A DNA stretch of 64,000 nt from the NCBI GenBank assembly GCA_963678275.1, contig OY782765.1:3906001-3970000 (forward strand), written 5' to 3'. The notes under the pieces were generated by a model. The model was not told the DNA's origin. It did no database searches and saw nothing but the letters and a program-made list of their open reading frames with translations. Origin of the DNA: G963677445 sp963678275. Lineage in GTDB: Bacteria > Bacteroidota > Ignavibacteria > Ignavibacteriales > Melioribacteraceae. Below are positions 1-9,243 of this stretch, one piece after another. Every line of letters starts with the position of its first letter. Within the stretch, counting starts at the first letter, position 1. Position numbers and translations under genes: made by a program.

Positions 1-871
1 TTTCTTCGAAAAAATCCTCAATAGATTCTTCCACCTCAGGTTCCTGTTCTCCCTCCTCTTCATCACCCCAGTCCCATTCTAATTCTTCTTCGGCTGCGTC
101 AGTCTGCTCTTCCTCCTCTTTTTTTACTTCCTCTTCGGTTTCAAGGTCAAGATTTTCCCCTATTGAGTCCCAGCTAATTTCCTCCTCATCCGCTTCAGAT
201 TCACTTTTTTCCTCTTCCGGAAGAGTTATGTTTTCTTCATCCTGCTCCGGGATATCTTTAATCTCATCTGTCTGATCTTCTTCACGGGCAAGTTTTTCCT
301 CTTCGATAAGTTTATCAACATCAGTAAGGAAATCGAACTCCTCATCGCTGAACTCATCTTCAGGTTTCTGATCATTTTCTTCTGTCTCGTCAACAGGGGG
401 AATTTCAGCGTCGCCCGATTCGGAAAGGGAATCAACGATATTATCCCAAATATCATATTCATCAAATTTTTCCGCTGAAGCAATAAGTTCCACAGCTCTC
501 GATTCAATATTTCTCATCAGACCGCCGGTGTCAATTATGGAAGCGTCGCCGTCACTGAAAAGAGACTCCTCATCGGAAAGATCATTTCCCAGGTAGCCTG
601 AAATATCGAGTGAAATAAAAGCCGAGTTCGTTGCCCTGGTAAGATCGGCGGGCATTGAAGACAAAATTAATTCACCCGGCTCACCCTCCTCACCCGCTTC
701 AGTGAATGAATCGGCTGTTTTAAATTGAAATACACCAAGGCCTTTTATTTTAATGGCGCCGGTTACCTCAAGCGCTTCAAGCACCTTTGCTATCAGCATA
801 CGGTAGGCGCTTTCCTTCGCGGATTTGGATACACCAAGTATTTCTGCGACTTTGTCTTTTAGCAGTTCCAT
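1..871 (-). CDS. HU-like DNA-binding domain protein with long acidic tail (3' end off window)
   Basis: The reading frame is open from the ATG at 871 to the window edge, so the C-terminus is missing. The first ~90 residues (MELLKDKVAEILGVSKSAKE...) resemble an HU/IHF-type fold: an N-terminal helical part, then a 'tGAIKIKGLGVFQF' hairpin like the HU 'v.L.GFGtF' strand. The rest is extremely rich in Glu and Asp, which looks like a disordered linker. In Bacteroidota-type genomes, HU-like domains are often followed by a linker, a membrane helix and a SPOR domain. Whether that applies here cannot be seen. The gene lies 66 bp downstream of the outer-membrane barrel gene on the same strand and may be the last gene of that operon. 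The fold assignment is an inference from pattern, and DNA binding is not certain. Confidence 0.7.
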   Translation of the reverse strand, partial: MELLKDKVAEILGVSKSAKESAYRMLIAKVLEALEVTGAIKIKGLGVFQFKTADSFTEAGEEGEPGELILSSMPADLTRATNSAFISLDISGYLGNDLSDEESLFSDGDASIIDTGGLMRNIESRAVELIASAEKFDEYDIWDNIVDSLSESGDAEIPPVDETEENDQKPEDEFSDEEFDFLTDVDKLIEEEKLAREEDQTDEIKDIPEQDEENITLPEEEKSESEADEEEISWDSIGENLDLETEEEVKKEEEEQTDAAEEELEWDWGDEEEGEQEPEVEESIEDFFEE

Positions 872-937
872 AACAAACACTTTAATTTTGAATATAAATT
901 AAAAAATAAACAGGCTAATCCGCAAATAAAAATGGAT

Positions 938-2533
938 TTACCATCCGTATGAAAGATTCAAAAGCAGATCAAGAGGTATATTGCTATAGCCGGGGAAATA
1001 ATAATTTTCCCTGTTCAGGATATTTTTTATCTCAAGTCCGGCCGAAAAATCTTTGATCACAATATAATCAGCTCCGATATTAAGATCAGCAAAAAATGGC
1101 AATTCTTCAATATTATTAATATTTGTGTATGATTTCCATTGAAGCATCGCTCCGGCGTAAACGGTAAGTTTGTTCAGCAGATCTACAGAATAATTAAAAA
1201 AACCGGAATATCGGGGCAGAAGGGGGATAAAAGCTTCATTGCTTTTGATATCGCGCGCGTTCAGTTCGGCATAAAATCTGCCGTTGGGACCAGTGTGGAA
1301 ATAAAATTTAAGAAATCCGGAAATATTGGTTGTCTCCCCATATACTGACTGCTCAAAAATACCATCTGAATTTGTATCGGAGAACCAGGCGTAATTTTCC
1401 CCTTTGTAATATTCCCCGCCGGCAATCACTTCAATATATTTTTCAAACTCATATTTAAGCGCCGCTTTTATTCTGTTTTTATATTTGGTAAGATCATACC
1501 CGGTAAAAGAAGTTGTAAAGCAGGCGTTTTTATTAAAAAGATATGGCGCCGATACCAGGTCGGTTCCCGGGATATATTCAACAGAAAAGGTGATAAATTT
1601 TCCTGCTTTAAAGAACAGATTGGCGACCGGGGAGAAAAATTTTTCATCCTCCAGTTTCGCGTAATATGCTCCCGCTCCAAGGCCGAAGCTTCGAAAACGG
1701 GCAAGTGAAAGAACTGCCTTCCCCGACATATATGCTTTATCAAAATCGGGGGAATAATCATCTTCATTTTTAACATTCATAATATTGCCATCCGCCTCAA
1801 GCCGCAGCCCCAGGAATTTCCATTCGAAGCCCCCATTAGCGTCAAGGAGAATCCTGATTGCTTCGGTATCATTAACAAGATGATCGGTAATTTTAAATCT
1901 TTCACCGCCGGTAATTATATGATAATTAAAAACGGAAGAACTTTTCTGAAGAAGGGATAACTGAAATTTCCCTCTGCCAATAGTTCTTTCGAGGGATGGA
2001 GTCGCCGATCCGAAAAGATTAAACCTGCTATGAGAATATTCCACTCTGCCGCTGATTTCCAGCCCCGGGAATGCCGAAGCCTGATCATCAACAAAAATAC
2101 CACCCAGCAGGTATCCTCCTGTTTTGAAATAACCTTTATACTTTTCATATTCCCTTACATTTTTCCCAAAAAGACCTGTATTGAGAAGGAAATGGGGCAT
2201 GCCGGTTTTAATATTAACATTTAATTCGGGAAGCCTGTTTATCCCGGCCGATGAGCGGATAATTCCGGTAAAGAAATTTTTTCCCGCCAGAGGAGAGATG
2301 ATTTTGCGGGGCGGTTTGGAAATTTTCGCGAGGTCAAATTCACCGGGAGAATAAACCGGGCTGAAAAATTCTTTTGAAAGTGTGGGATTCAGATCGGGAG
2401 CAATTTTTTCCATTTCGGGAAAATTCACCTGCTGGACTCCGGTCACCACAAAATCGGGTAGTTCAACCTCTCTTTTATCCTGGGCCGACAAAACCGAATA
2501 AACAAAAAATATTAGAATAAGATATCTGATCAT
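938..2533 (-). CDS. TonB-dependent-receptor-like outer-membrane beta-barrel protein
   Basis: This 531-residue protein begins with a signal peptide (MIRYLILIFFVYSVLSAQ) followed by 'VELPDFVVTG', a string common at the N-terminus of TonB-receptor-like proteins of this lineage. The body is a series of alternating amphipathic strands. The C-terminal part reads 'SAGLEIKNILNRENYYFPGYSNIPLDLLLNLSYGW', like the final strands of TonB-dependent receptors, and ends in an aromatic residue as outer-membrane barrels do. It is shorter than a full receptor and I see no complete plug domain, so it may be a pore or barrel without gated uptake. Its start overlaps the stop of the upstream TPR gene by 4 bp (ATGA), so the two are translationally coupled. 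A joint role of TPR periplasmic adaptor and barrel is likely but the substrate is unknown. Confidence 0.75.
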   Translation of the reverse strand: MIRYLILIFFVYSVLSAQDKREVELPDFVVTGVQQVNFPEMEKIAPDLNPTLSKEFFSPVYSPGEFDLAKISKPPRKIISPLAGKNFFTGIIRSSAGINRLPELNVNIKTGMPHFLLNTGLFGKNVREYEKYKGYFKTGGYLLGGIFVDDQASAFPGLEISGRVEYSHSRFNLFGSATPSLERTIGRGKFQLSLLQKSSSVFNYHIITGGERFKITDHLVNDTEAIRILLDANGGFEWKFLGLRLEADGNIMNVKNEDDYSPDFDKAYMSGKAVLSLARFRSFGLGAGAYYAKLEDEKFFSPVANLFFKAGKFITFSVEYIPGTDLVSAPYLFNKNACFTTSFTGYDLTKYKNRIKAALKYEFEKYIEVIAGGEYYKGENYAWFSDTNSDGIFEQSVYGETTNISGFLKFYFHTGPNGRFYAELNARDIKSNEAFIPLLPRYSGFFNYSVDLLNKLTVYAGAMLQWKSYTNINNIEELPFFADLNIGADYIVIKDFSAGLEIKNILNRENYYFPGYSNIPLDLLLNLSYGW

Positions 2534-5499
2534 AATTTGCCAAGTTTCCTTTTTGCTTCTTTCCCTAATTCATCATTTTTATGTTTTCTTATAACGGCGC
2601 GGTACATTTCCCTCGCCTGTCTTCGGTCGCGAAGTTTTTTATAACAGTCGCCCAGCCGGATCAGTGATTTAGCGTACCAGTTTTCAAATTGCGCGAATAC
2701 GGTTCTCACTCTTACGAAAGAAGTGATAGCGTTTTTGGTTTCTCCTTTTCGGAAAAGGAGTTCGCCATAATAATATTGCGCCTCGGCGCCGATATCGTCA
2801 ATTCTGTTTTCACTAACCTCGGCGAGAAGTCTGGCGGCTTCATCATATACTCCGTCATCCATTTGCATAACAGATATCTTAATTTTTGCCTTGGCGCCGA
2901 AAATGGTTCCGTCAAAATAATTCACAAGCCTTTCAAGCGTTTTGTAGGCGTCATTTTTCATTTCCGCGGCTATTTCGGTATCAGCCTTCAAAAGAAGAAG
3001 TTCGGCCTCTCTTTCTGATCCTTCGGCAACCGCGAGGACTTCATTGACCAGTTTAAGCGCCTCACTGAATTCCGATCTTTCATTATAAATATTGGCGAGT
3101 TCAACCGATGAAGAAATTCCCGCGTCAGTTGCAAGATAACCCGATGTAACCATTCTGAAATTATAAATTGCCGATTCGGTTTCCCCAAGGTTGTCGGCGC
3201 ATTTTCCTATCCAGTAGTAAGCGTTAGGAATAAAACGGCTTTCGGGATATGTGGCGATAAAATCTTTATAACCTGTCTGCGCTTTTTTATAATCGCCAAA
3301 GCTGTAATAAATTTCCCCCTTTTTGAAGAGCACTTCATCGCCGAATGGGGAGGTCGGGTTATCGGTGATATAACGGTCAATAACCGCGGCTGCCGCGGCC
3401 GGGTCATTTTGAGCCAGATAACTATACTGAATGCCATTGAGCGCGTCGAATACATATTCTGTTTTGGGGAAATAATAAATGATTCTCATATAATTGGCGA
3501 CAGATGAATCATAACGGGCTGTGTTGTAAAACGCGTCGCCGATGGAATAATAAATTATCGGTTCGAGCTGTGAAAGGGGATAGTTTTTTAATACCTGCCT
3601 GTATTCACTGACCGCTTTCTCATACTTTCCATCCTGAAAATTTATCCATCCTCTCATATATTGTGAATCATCGGCATATTTGCTTGAGGGAAAACGTCTT
3701 TGCAGCTCGCCGAATATATCAATAGCGCTTTTATTTTGACCCGCTTTGAACATTGTCATGCCATACTGATACCAGGCAAAATCATCACCGATTTTTTTTG
3801 CAGAACTATTAAACAGGTCATTATAAATTTCAGAGGCCCTCGCGTAGTTTTTAGTGCCGAAATAACTGTCAGCGAGCCGCAGTCTGGCGTCTGTTTCCCT
3901 TTTATTGCCGGGAAAACGGTTTATGAACTCATTAAAATAAAAGGCGGAATTAGCGTAATCACTGAGGTTAAAATGTGAATAGGCCCTTCCATAGAGCGCT
4001 TCAGAAAACAGTAGTGAATCTTCAGGACTCACCCTGCTGAAATGTTTCATCGCCGATTTATAATCCCCGGTTTTAAACAGGGATTCGGCCAGGTAAAGGT
4101 TAACTTTATCTTTTTCAAAACTTTTATGATTAAAATTAAGATTGAGAAGAGTCGCTGCCGCTTTCTCATAATTGCCGCGGTGATAATAAGCTACGCCAAG
4201 ACCGAGAAAAGCCCGGTTAAGATCAGTCACCGGCAATGATTCTATCTGAATGGCGCTCGAAAAATAACTTTCCCCATTGATAAGGTCCTCATTCATCAGA
4301 CTTATTTCACCGAGGAGTGTAAAAGCTTTTCCCCTGGTGACATGATCTTCCGAATTGAGTGAAGCGTTCAGATAAGATTCGGCTTCCGGGATATCACCCT
4401 TGTTATAATAAATTACTCCGATCTTAAAATTAACCGCCGGAGCGAGTTTATCACCAGGGCTGTTTATCAGGAAGTTTTTATAAATCTCAAGAGCGCCCGC
4501 GGTATCCCCCGAATATCTTTTGCATTCAGCGCTCCAGTAAATTGAATTGGAAGCGATTGAATCAACCGCCGAATTTTTCATATACCTGAATATTCTGAAT
4601 GCCTCATCATAATGGCCCAACTGGAAATTAACAAGAGCCAGGGCGAACCATATCCTTTCATTTTCCTGATTTTGCGGATATTTATCAATAATTGTCTGGA
4701 ATATTTCCGAAGCGTTTTTGTATTCACTCAGCCTGAAAAAAGAGTTGGCGAGAATAAAATGAGCCTCGCTTCCCTCCTTCTGGGGAAGAGATTCAATTGC
4801 GGGGTCGGAAAGCTCTATGATCGCCCTGTCGTAATCATTAAGCAGAAAATAACATATACCTATCCGAAGCTGCGCCAGGGGAGCGAGATCGCTGTATTTA
4901 TAATAAGAAAGCAATTCATCGTAATAAAGAGCCGCATTTTCATAATCATTTCTTTTTTCATATACACCCGCGAGGGCAAAAATGCTGTAATCGATATAGC
5001 GGTTGACTGTTCTTCGGGAAATGGCTTCTTTGAGATATTCTTCGGCTTTAATGTAATTCTCCTCAGATATGGAAGCTTCTCCCATCCAGTAAAAGGACTG
5101 CGCCGCGAAAGGATGTTCGGGATAATCATTTATCAGAGTCTGAAGATTGTAACGGCATTTTCTATACTCACCCTTTTGGAAATAAATGGTTCCAAGACGG
5201 TAAAGAGCGATATGTCTGAAATTGGAGAGGGAATATTTATTCAGGAAATTTTCATATTCTGAAAGCGCGGCCGATTCCTGTTTCATATTCCACAGGCACT
5301 CACCTTTATAGAATGCGGCGGTAGCGGCAGAAAGCCGGTCTGTTTCAGAATCAGCCGATATTGAAAGAAAATGATTAAAAGCAGCCGAAAAGTTTCCCGC
5401 GGAATATTCTGCCATGCCTTTTGAAAGTTCATCAGTTTTGTTTTGTCCGAAAGAAACTACAGATATTAAAAGAATTAACAGAACTTTAATTATCTTCAT
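2530..5499 (-). CDS. Large periplasmic tetratricopeptide-repeat protein
   Basis: The 989-residue protein has a signal peptide (MKIIKVLLILLISVVSFGQ) and then about 25 tandem TPR-like helical hairpins covering the whole chain. Examples are 'RLGTIYFQKGEYRKCRYNLQTLINDYPEHPFA' and 'YYSIGDAFYNTARYDSSVANYMRIIYYFPKTE', with the typical small residue and Tyr/Ala pattern of the Tol-Pal YbgF/BamD type. There is no catalytic domain. It should act as a protein-protein scaffold in the periplasm. It is transcribed between the DUF92-type membrane protein (3 bp gap) and the barrel gene (4 bp overlap), so it is probably an envelope-assembly or transport partner of the barrel. Family is secure; function is not known. 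Confidence 0.85.
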   Translation of the reverse strand: MKIIKVLLILLISVVSFGQNKTDELSKGMAEYSAGNFSAAFNHFLSISADSETDRLSAATAAFYKGECLWNMKQESAALSEYENFLNKYSLSNFRHIALYRLGTIYFQKGEYRKCRYNLQTLINDYPEHPFAAQSFYWMGEASISEENYIKAEEYLKEAISRRTVNRYIDYSIFALAGVYEKRNDYENAALYYDELLSYYKYSDLAPLAQLRIGICYFLLNDYDRAIIELSDPAIESLPQKEGSEAHFILANSFFRLSEYKNASEIFQTIIDKYPQNQENERIWFALALVNFQLGHYDEAFRIFRYMKNSAVDSIASNSIYWSAECKRYSGDTAGALEIYKNFLINSPGDKLAPAVNFKIGVIYYNKGDIPEAESYLNASLNSEDHVTRGKAFTLLGEISLMNEDLINGESYFSSAIQIESLPVTDLNRAFLGLGVAYYHRGNYEKAAATLLNLNFNHKSFEKDKVNLYLAESLFKTGDYKSAMKHFSRVSPEDSLLFSEALYGRAYSHFNLSDYANSAFYFNEFINRFPGNKRETDARLRLADSYFGTKNYARASEIYNDLFNSSAKKIGDDFAWYQYGMTMFKAGQNKSAIDIFGELQRRFPSSKYADDSQYMRGWINFQDGKYEKAVSEYRQVLKNYPLSQLEPIIYYSIGDAFYNTARYDSSVANYMRIIYYFPKTEYVFDALNGIQYSYLAQNDPAAAAAVIDRYITDNPTSPFGDEVLFKKGEIYYSFGDYKKAQTGYKDFIATYPESRFIPNAYYWIGKCADNLGETESAIYNFRMVTSGYLATDAGISSSVELANIYNERSEFSEALKLVNEVLAVAEGSEREAELLLLKADTEIAAEMKNDAYKTLERLVNYFDGTIFGAKAKIKISVMQMDDGVYDEAARLLAEVSENRIDDIGAEAQYYYGELLFRKGETKNAITSFVRVRTVFAQFENWYAKSLIRLGDCYKKLRDRRQAREMYRAVIRKHKNDELGKEAKRKLGKL

Positions 5500-5502
5500 A
5501 AA

Positions 5503-6984
5503 TTAAACTATACTCGCGAATATTAATATTATCACTATACCTGAAAGGGAACATAAAAAGTTTACCACATCATTATTAACCCAATTAATACCTCTGAAAT
5601 ATTTACTTTTTACTCCGCAATGTTCTTTTCTTTCGGTAATTTTGCCACAAGAATTACATTTATACTGTAATTGAATTGTCGCTCCGAGAAGGCTGTCGAT
5701 AATGCTGCCTGCCAGTCCGCTGAACATCACCAGAAGGAAATATACGGCAAGTCCCTCATTAATCCAGAAGGCTCCCGAAAGAGCAATGGCAAAACTGCCG
5801 GCAACCGCGCCGAGAGTTCCCTGAACCGAAATTCCGCCCGAAATGCCCTGGCTAACTTTTCTGAAATTCAGAATATGGTAAGTCGCGGTTTTGCGCATAG
5901 TGCCAATTTCTGTCGCCCAGGTATCGGCGCAAACCGCGGCGAGCGCCGCCACATAGAGGAGGTAATATATTTGATCGCCCGAATTGGTGTATAAAAGAAC
6001 AAGAACTCCGCCGGCGCCCCCGTTCGCGAATACCTGAAGGTAGTCACGGGTGCTGCTTTTTTCGAAAATTCCCTCAGTGTCCTTACTCCTGTGAGGCATT
6101 TTGGATATTAAGCTTGAAAGAAGGAAGAAAGAAAGAATAGGAACACTCCAGGCCCAGCCGCCGAAACCGAATAATAATCCGGCAAGAATGAAAGTGGCTA
6201 TTGAGCCGTTAAGTGAAAGAAATTTCAGTTTGTATGACGCTGTCACCAGCAGAAAGGCAAATCCGAGACCTGTTAAAAAATCATAAAGCAGAGTGAAGTT
6301 TTCAATTTTATAAAAGAGAAAAAAGAGGACAGCATAAAGAACCGGAACAAAAAAACTGCCGTTTCCCCCTGAAGTAAGTAATTCAGTAACGGTAAGAAAG
6401 AATGCTATTGTAACAGATGATATAATCAGATACTGAGAGCCCGGAGAAGAAAAACCTGTTTCAGAAATATTAAAATAAAAGGGAGCGAGCGTAAATAAAA
6501 ATAATAAAAGGAAAAAACTTATCGATCCGGCTATTGATTTTTCACCGGCGGTAATTACGTAATGTTTCCTTCCGAGATATAATCCCGTGATCGAAGATAT
6601 TCCTTTTGAAATGCCCGCGGAAAAGAAAGGAAAAAAAATCATAAATCTGTTTTCCCTGAAAATGACGAGGAGAAACAAAAAAGCGAGTGAAAAATAAAAG
6701 ATGCTCCAACCCTGTTTCTGTGATTCATAATAATCACTGAACAGATTTTTAACAATTACCAGCCATGCCAGAACGGAAGCTCCCGAGGCTGTAATAATAA
6801 GCAGGTTAATACTCTCTATGAGATAAACGCTGAAGGAGGTGATTGAAGCGGCAATAAGAAATAAAAACTTACGGGCGGCGGGCTGACTGATTACAGATTT
6901 TCTGGCGAGATGTTCAAACCCGAAAACTGCTACAGAACCTGAAAAAAAGAGAGCGATAAGCGCGATATGATCGGAGGTGATCAA
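5503..6984 (-). CDS. Fused dolichol/phytol-kinase-like and DUF92 (VTE6-like) membrane protein
   Basis: The 493-residue protein is almost entirely transmembrane. The first half (about residues 90-180) has 'GLYLGRKHYVITAGEKSIAGSISFF', which resembles the CTP-dependent dolichol/phytol kinase motif (K-S-x-x-G-S-x-x-F). The second half (about 240-493) is DUF92/TMEM19 (COG1836): 'FANGGAGGVL', 'AALAAVCADTWATEIGTM', 'KVSQGISGGISVQGT', 'GSIIDSLLGATIQ', then a CxxC segment 'CNSCGKITERKEHCG'. In plants, VTE5 phosphorylates phytol and the DUF92 protein VTE6 phosphorylates phytyl phosphate; a fused protein could do both steps on a prenyl alcohol. That is inference. The start is a TTG at 6984, with AGGA about seven bases upstream. 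It is the first gene of the TPR-barrel cluster. Confidence 0.7.
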   Translation of the reverse strand: MITSDHIALIALFFSGSVAVFGFEHLARKSVISQPAARKFLFLIAASITSFSVYLIESINLLIITASGASVLAWLVIVKNLFSDYYESQKQGWSIFYFSLAFLFLLVIFRENRFMIFFPFFSAGISKGISSITGLYLGRKHYVITAGEKSIAGSISFFLLLFLFTLAPFYFNISETGFSSPGSQYLIISSVTIAFFLTVTELLTSGGNGSFFVPVLYAVLFFLFYKIENFTLLYDFLTGLGFAFLLVTASYKLKFLSLNGSIATFILAGLLFGFGGWAWSVPILSFFLLSSLISKMPHRSKDTEGIFEKSSTRDYLQVFANGGAGGVLVLLYTNSGDQIYYLLYVAALAAVCADTWATEIGTMRKTATYHILNFRKVSQGISGGISVQGTLGAVAGSFAIALSGAFWINEGLAVYFLLVMFSGLAGSIIDSLLGATIQLQYKCNSCGKITERKEHCGVKSKYFRGINWVNNDVVNFLCSLSGIVIILIFASIV

Positions 6985-7081
6985 GTTAAATCCTGTATAA
7001 AAGTAAATACTAACTATTTCATTTAAAGAAAATAATTATAGTAAAAAAAATTGAAAATTCAATTACCCCCGAAACAATGTT

Positions 7082-7111
7082 AAAAAAAACCCCCTTGAAA
7101 AAGGGGGTTTT
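7082..7111 (-). terminator. Rho-independent terminator of the small TPR gene
   Basis: A perfect stem AAAACCCCCTT / AAGGGGGTTTT with a GAAA loop (7086-7111) lies a few bases past the stop codon at 7116. Read on the minus strand it is followed by eight T residues, as expected for an intrinsic terminator. Confidence 0.9.
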
Positions 7112-7115
7112 GAAT

Positions 7116-7892
7116 TTATCTTAGCTTATCCAGCTCAATTTCGGCGTTTCTCCTGAGATCTTTATTTCGATCTTTTTTGGCGATTTCAAGATTTTCGCGC
7201 GCTTTGTCAATATTATTCAGGCCTTTAAATGCCATACCCTTGTAAAAATAGGGAGCGCCTTTTGGAATGGAAGAACCTTTCTGACGTGAATTGATAGCTT
7301 TATCGGCAGCTTCAATCGCTTTTTCAAACTGCTGCAGGTCATTATAAATTTCAGATAAAGCGTAAAAGGATGGTTCATAATCATTCAAACTTACAGCTTC
7401 TTCAAATAGTTTTACGGCATCCTGAAACTTACCGTCACTTTTTGCCTGTACACCCAGCGCGTGCAATGTTTTTGTAAGCTGCTCTTTTGCTTTGTCTTTG
7501 TATTTTACCGGAGCATATTTTTCATAATTCCTGTAAGCGTCAAGCGCTTTTTTGTAATTCTGTGAAATATAATAAATGCTGCCCAGACTATTATATGGAG
7601 CAAAAAAGTCGGCTTTTGCTTCGATACATTTATTCAAATATTCAATTGCTTTCTCAGTTTCGTTCAGACTCTTGTAGCTCACACCCAACTGGTAAAAAAT
7701 GCGATAGTCATCTGAAAGTTTCATAGCGGCTTCAAACTTTTCAATTGCCGGCCTTATTTGTCCGAGTTTTTTATCGGCGCGACCCGCATTATAAAGCTTA
7801 GCTGCTTCAGGAACTTCCTGGAGGGACTGTGAAAGAAGGGATGTTGAAAAAATGCATACGATCGTCAAAATTGAAATCATAAGTTTCTTCAT
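7116..7892 (-). CDS. Periplasmic TPR protein
   Basis: The 258-residue protein has a signal peptide (MKKLMISILTIVCIFSTSLLSQ) and at least five TPR units, for example 'YNAGRADKKLGQIRPAIEKFEAAMKL', 'YQLGVSYKSLNETEKAIEYLNKCIEA' and 'YNSLGSIYYISQNYKKALDAYRNYEKY'. There is no enzymatic motif. It stands alone: a terminator follows and a tRNA lies upstream on the same strand. A scaffolding role in the envelope is likely, partner unknown. Confidence 0.85.
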   Translation of the reverse strand: MKKLMISILTIVCIFSTSLLSQSLQEVPEAAKLYNAGRADKKLGQIRPAIEKFEAAMKLSDDYRIFYQLGVSYKSLNETEKAIEYLNKCIEAKADFFAPYNSLGSIYYISQNYKKALDAYRNYEKYAPVKYKDKAKEQLTKTLHALGVQAKSDGKFQDAVKLFEEAVSLNDYEPSFYALSEIYNDLQQFEKAIEAADKAINSRQKGSSIPKGAPYFYKGMAFKGLNNIDKARENLEIAKKDRNKDLRRNAEIELDKLR

Positions 7893-7924
7893 GGATAACC
7901 TTTAAATCATTTGTAAGGAAAAAA

Positions 7925-8011
7925 TGGTGCGGAAGGCGGGACTTGAACCCGCACGCCCGACGGGGCACTACCCCCTCAAGATAGCGTGTATACCAATTTC
8001 ACCACTTCCGC
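7925..8011 (-). tRNA. tRNA-Leu (anticodon GAG)
   Basis: The minus strand folds into a class II tRNA. The acceptor stem GCGGAAG pairs with CTTCCGC, followed by discriminator A and an encoded CCA. The D-loop contains TTGGTA, the anticodon stem CTATC/GGTAG encloses the loop TTGAGGG (anticodon GAG), then come a long variable arm and the T-loop GGTTCAAGTCC. The anticodon reads CUC/CUU leucine codons. Confidence 0.95.
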
Positions 8012-8118
8012 AATTTGCAAAGCCAAAAATATATGTAAGAACATTAAAAGTCAACACAGTTTTTTGTAACCGTGTCATATTTCTTCTAATTCTACAACTT
8101 TTTTTGACTGAGAGTTCC

Positions 8119-8616
8119 TTATCTCTCCATATTTCCCCTGCGGCCCCACATAAATTTCCTCATTTCGTGGCGAAATTTATGCTCGAAAAGGATAAGTTTG
8201 ACGATTTGTTCTTTATTAAGAATATCACCGAGAGAGTTAATAAATAAACTACGCTGATTTACTGCCTCCTCTTCTAAGCCAAGAAGCTGCTTTACAATTT
8301 TGTCAGCCTCGGGACCCGAAGCGTCTATTTCACCTTCCATTATTTTGTCATCGAGCAGATGATAAAGGCTGTCCCTTCGTTCAAATATTCTTTTTACTTC
8401 TTCCCTGTGAGCGTTTCTTCTGGCGAAAAACTGAAGCATAGTGGCTTCATCAAGGTCGAGGGCTTCTATAAGTTTTATTTTTTCAAGCTGCTCTATCCTG
8501 TCATTCTTCATGCCCCGGCCTCTTCCCCTGCCATAAGGGGGTCCGTCCGGTTCAAACTGAGAAAATATTGTTGTCGATAAAAACAGCATCATGGCTGTAA
8601 TAATGTAAACTTTCAT
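8119..8616 (-). CDS. Spy/CpxP-like periplasmic protein of an ECF sigma operon
   Basis: From the ATG at 8616 this is a 165-residue protein with a signal peptide (MKVYIITAMMLFLSTTIFSQ), a Gly/Arg patch 'PPYGRGRGRGMKNDR' and a charged helical body 'EKIKLIEALDLDEATMLQFFARRNAHREEVKRI... LNKEQIVKLILFEHKF', the layout of LTXXQ/Spy-type chaperones. I choose ATG 8616 over the upstream GTG at 8625 because the Shine-Dalgarno AGGTGAG overlaps that GTG and sits at ideal distance from the ATG. The gene follows the anti-sigma gene directly. Spy-like proteins commonly sit with envelope-stress regulators, so it is probably a target or modulator of the sigma/anti-sigma pair. Confidence 0.7.
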   Translation of the reverse strand: MKVYIITAMMLFLSTTIFSQFEPDGPPYGRGRGRGMKNDRIEQLEKIKLIEALDLDEATMLQFFARRNAHREEVKRIFERRDSLYHLLDDKIMEGEIDASGPEADKIVKQLLGLEEEAVNQRSLFINSLGDILNKEQIVKLILFEHKFRHEMRKFMWGRRGNMER

Positions 8617-8625
8617 TTTACTCAC

Positions 8626-9243
8626 CTATAAAATCTTCTTTTCAAGGATTGTATTATATATTTTTTCAAACTCTTCATCGGGTATTTCTTCTATATACCT
8701 GTACATTTCCTGACCCGAAATATAGTCGTTGATATTATAATAATTATCAGGACTGACAGAATTTTCGAGGTATTCGCTGTTCAGGTCCAAAGAGGCAAAA
8801 TTTTCGTCATCGCTGTAATTCCACATTTCGGTGTGAAAAAGAATCTCAAGTGATTTAGTTTCGTTTTCATTAAGCTCACTGCCGATAAGGGATGCGATTT
8901 CATCTTCCGAAAGAATATTCATTTCTTCGGCGCCGGGCGACCTTAGCATAAAAATGCCTGTCAAAATTATAAAAGCGGCTGAAAAAACCGGAGCGAGCAC
9001 AGAAACTCTGAATGGTTTTTTCTCTTGCTGAATCTTTTCTCTTACTTTAGGCACAAGATTATTGAAGTAGGGATCTTCATCCACGGGTCTTGATACCGTT
9101 TCAAAATTCTTAAGCTGGTTTTCCATTTTGTTAAATTGCCCTGACAACAGGTCGTTGTTCTTTAGTTCTTCCCTGAAGTTTTTCTCCTCCCTTTCTTCCA
9201 TCAGTCCGGCAAGGAATCTTGCTATTTTATCCCTGTAGTCCAT
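8626..9243 (-). CDS. Membrane anti-sigma factor (partner of ECF sigma)
   Basis: The 205-residue protein has a cytoplasmic N-terminal part (MDYRDKIARFLAGLMEEREEKNFREEL), one transmembrane helix around residues 82-100 ('VSVLAPVFSAAFIILTGIFML') and an acidic periplasmic C-terminus. Its start overlaps the end of the sigma gene by 17 bp, the usual sigma/anti-sigma coupling. There is no zinc motif HxxxCxxC, so it is not a ZAS-type factor. The role is inferred mainly from position and topology. Confidence 0.7.
   Translation of the reverse strand: MDYRDKIARFLAGLMEEREEKNFREELKNNDLLSGQFNKMENQLKNFETVSRPVDEDPYFNNLVPKVREKIQQEKKPFRVSVLAPVFSAAFIILTGIFMLRSPGAEEMNILSEDEIASLIGSELNENETKSLEILFHTEMWNYSDDENFASLDLNSEYLENSVSPDNYYNINDYISGQEMYRYIEEIPDEEFEKIYNTILEKKIL

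Noticed and set aside
4612..5262. 216-codon plus-strand ORF inside the TPR gene
   Set aside because: It is antisense to a clear TPR coding region with strong repeat pattern; its own translation has no family pattern.
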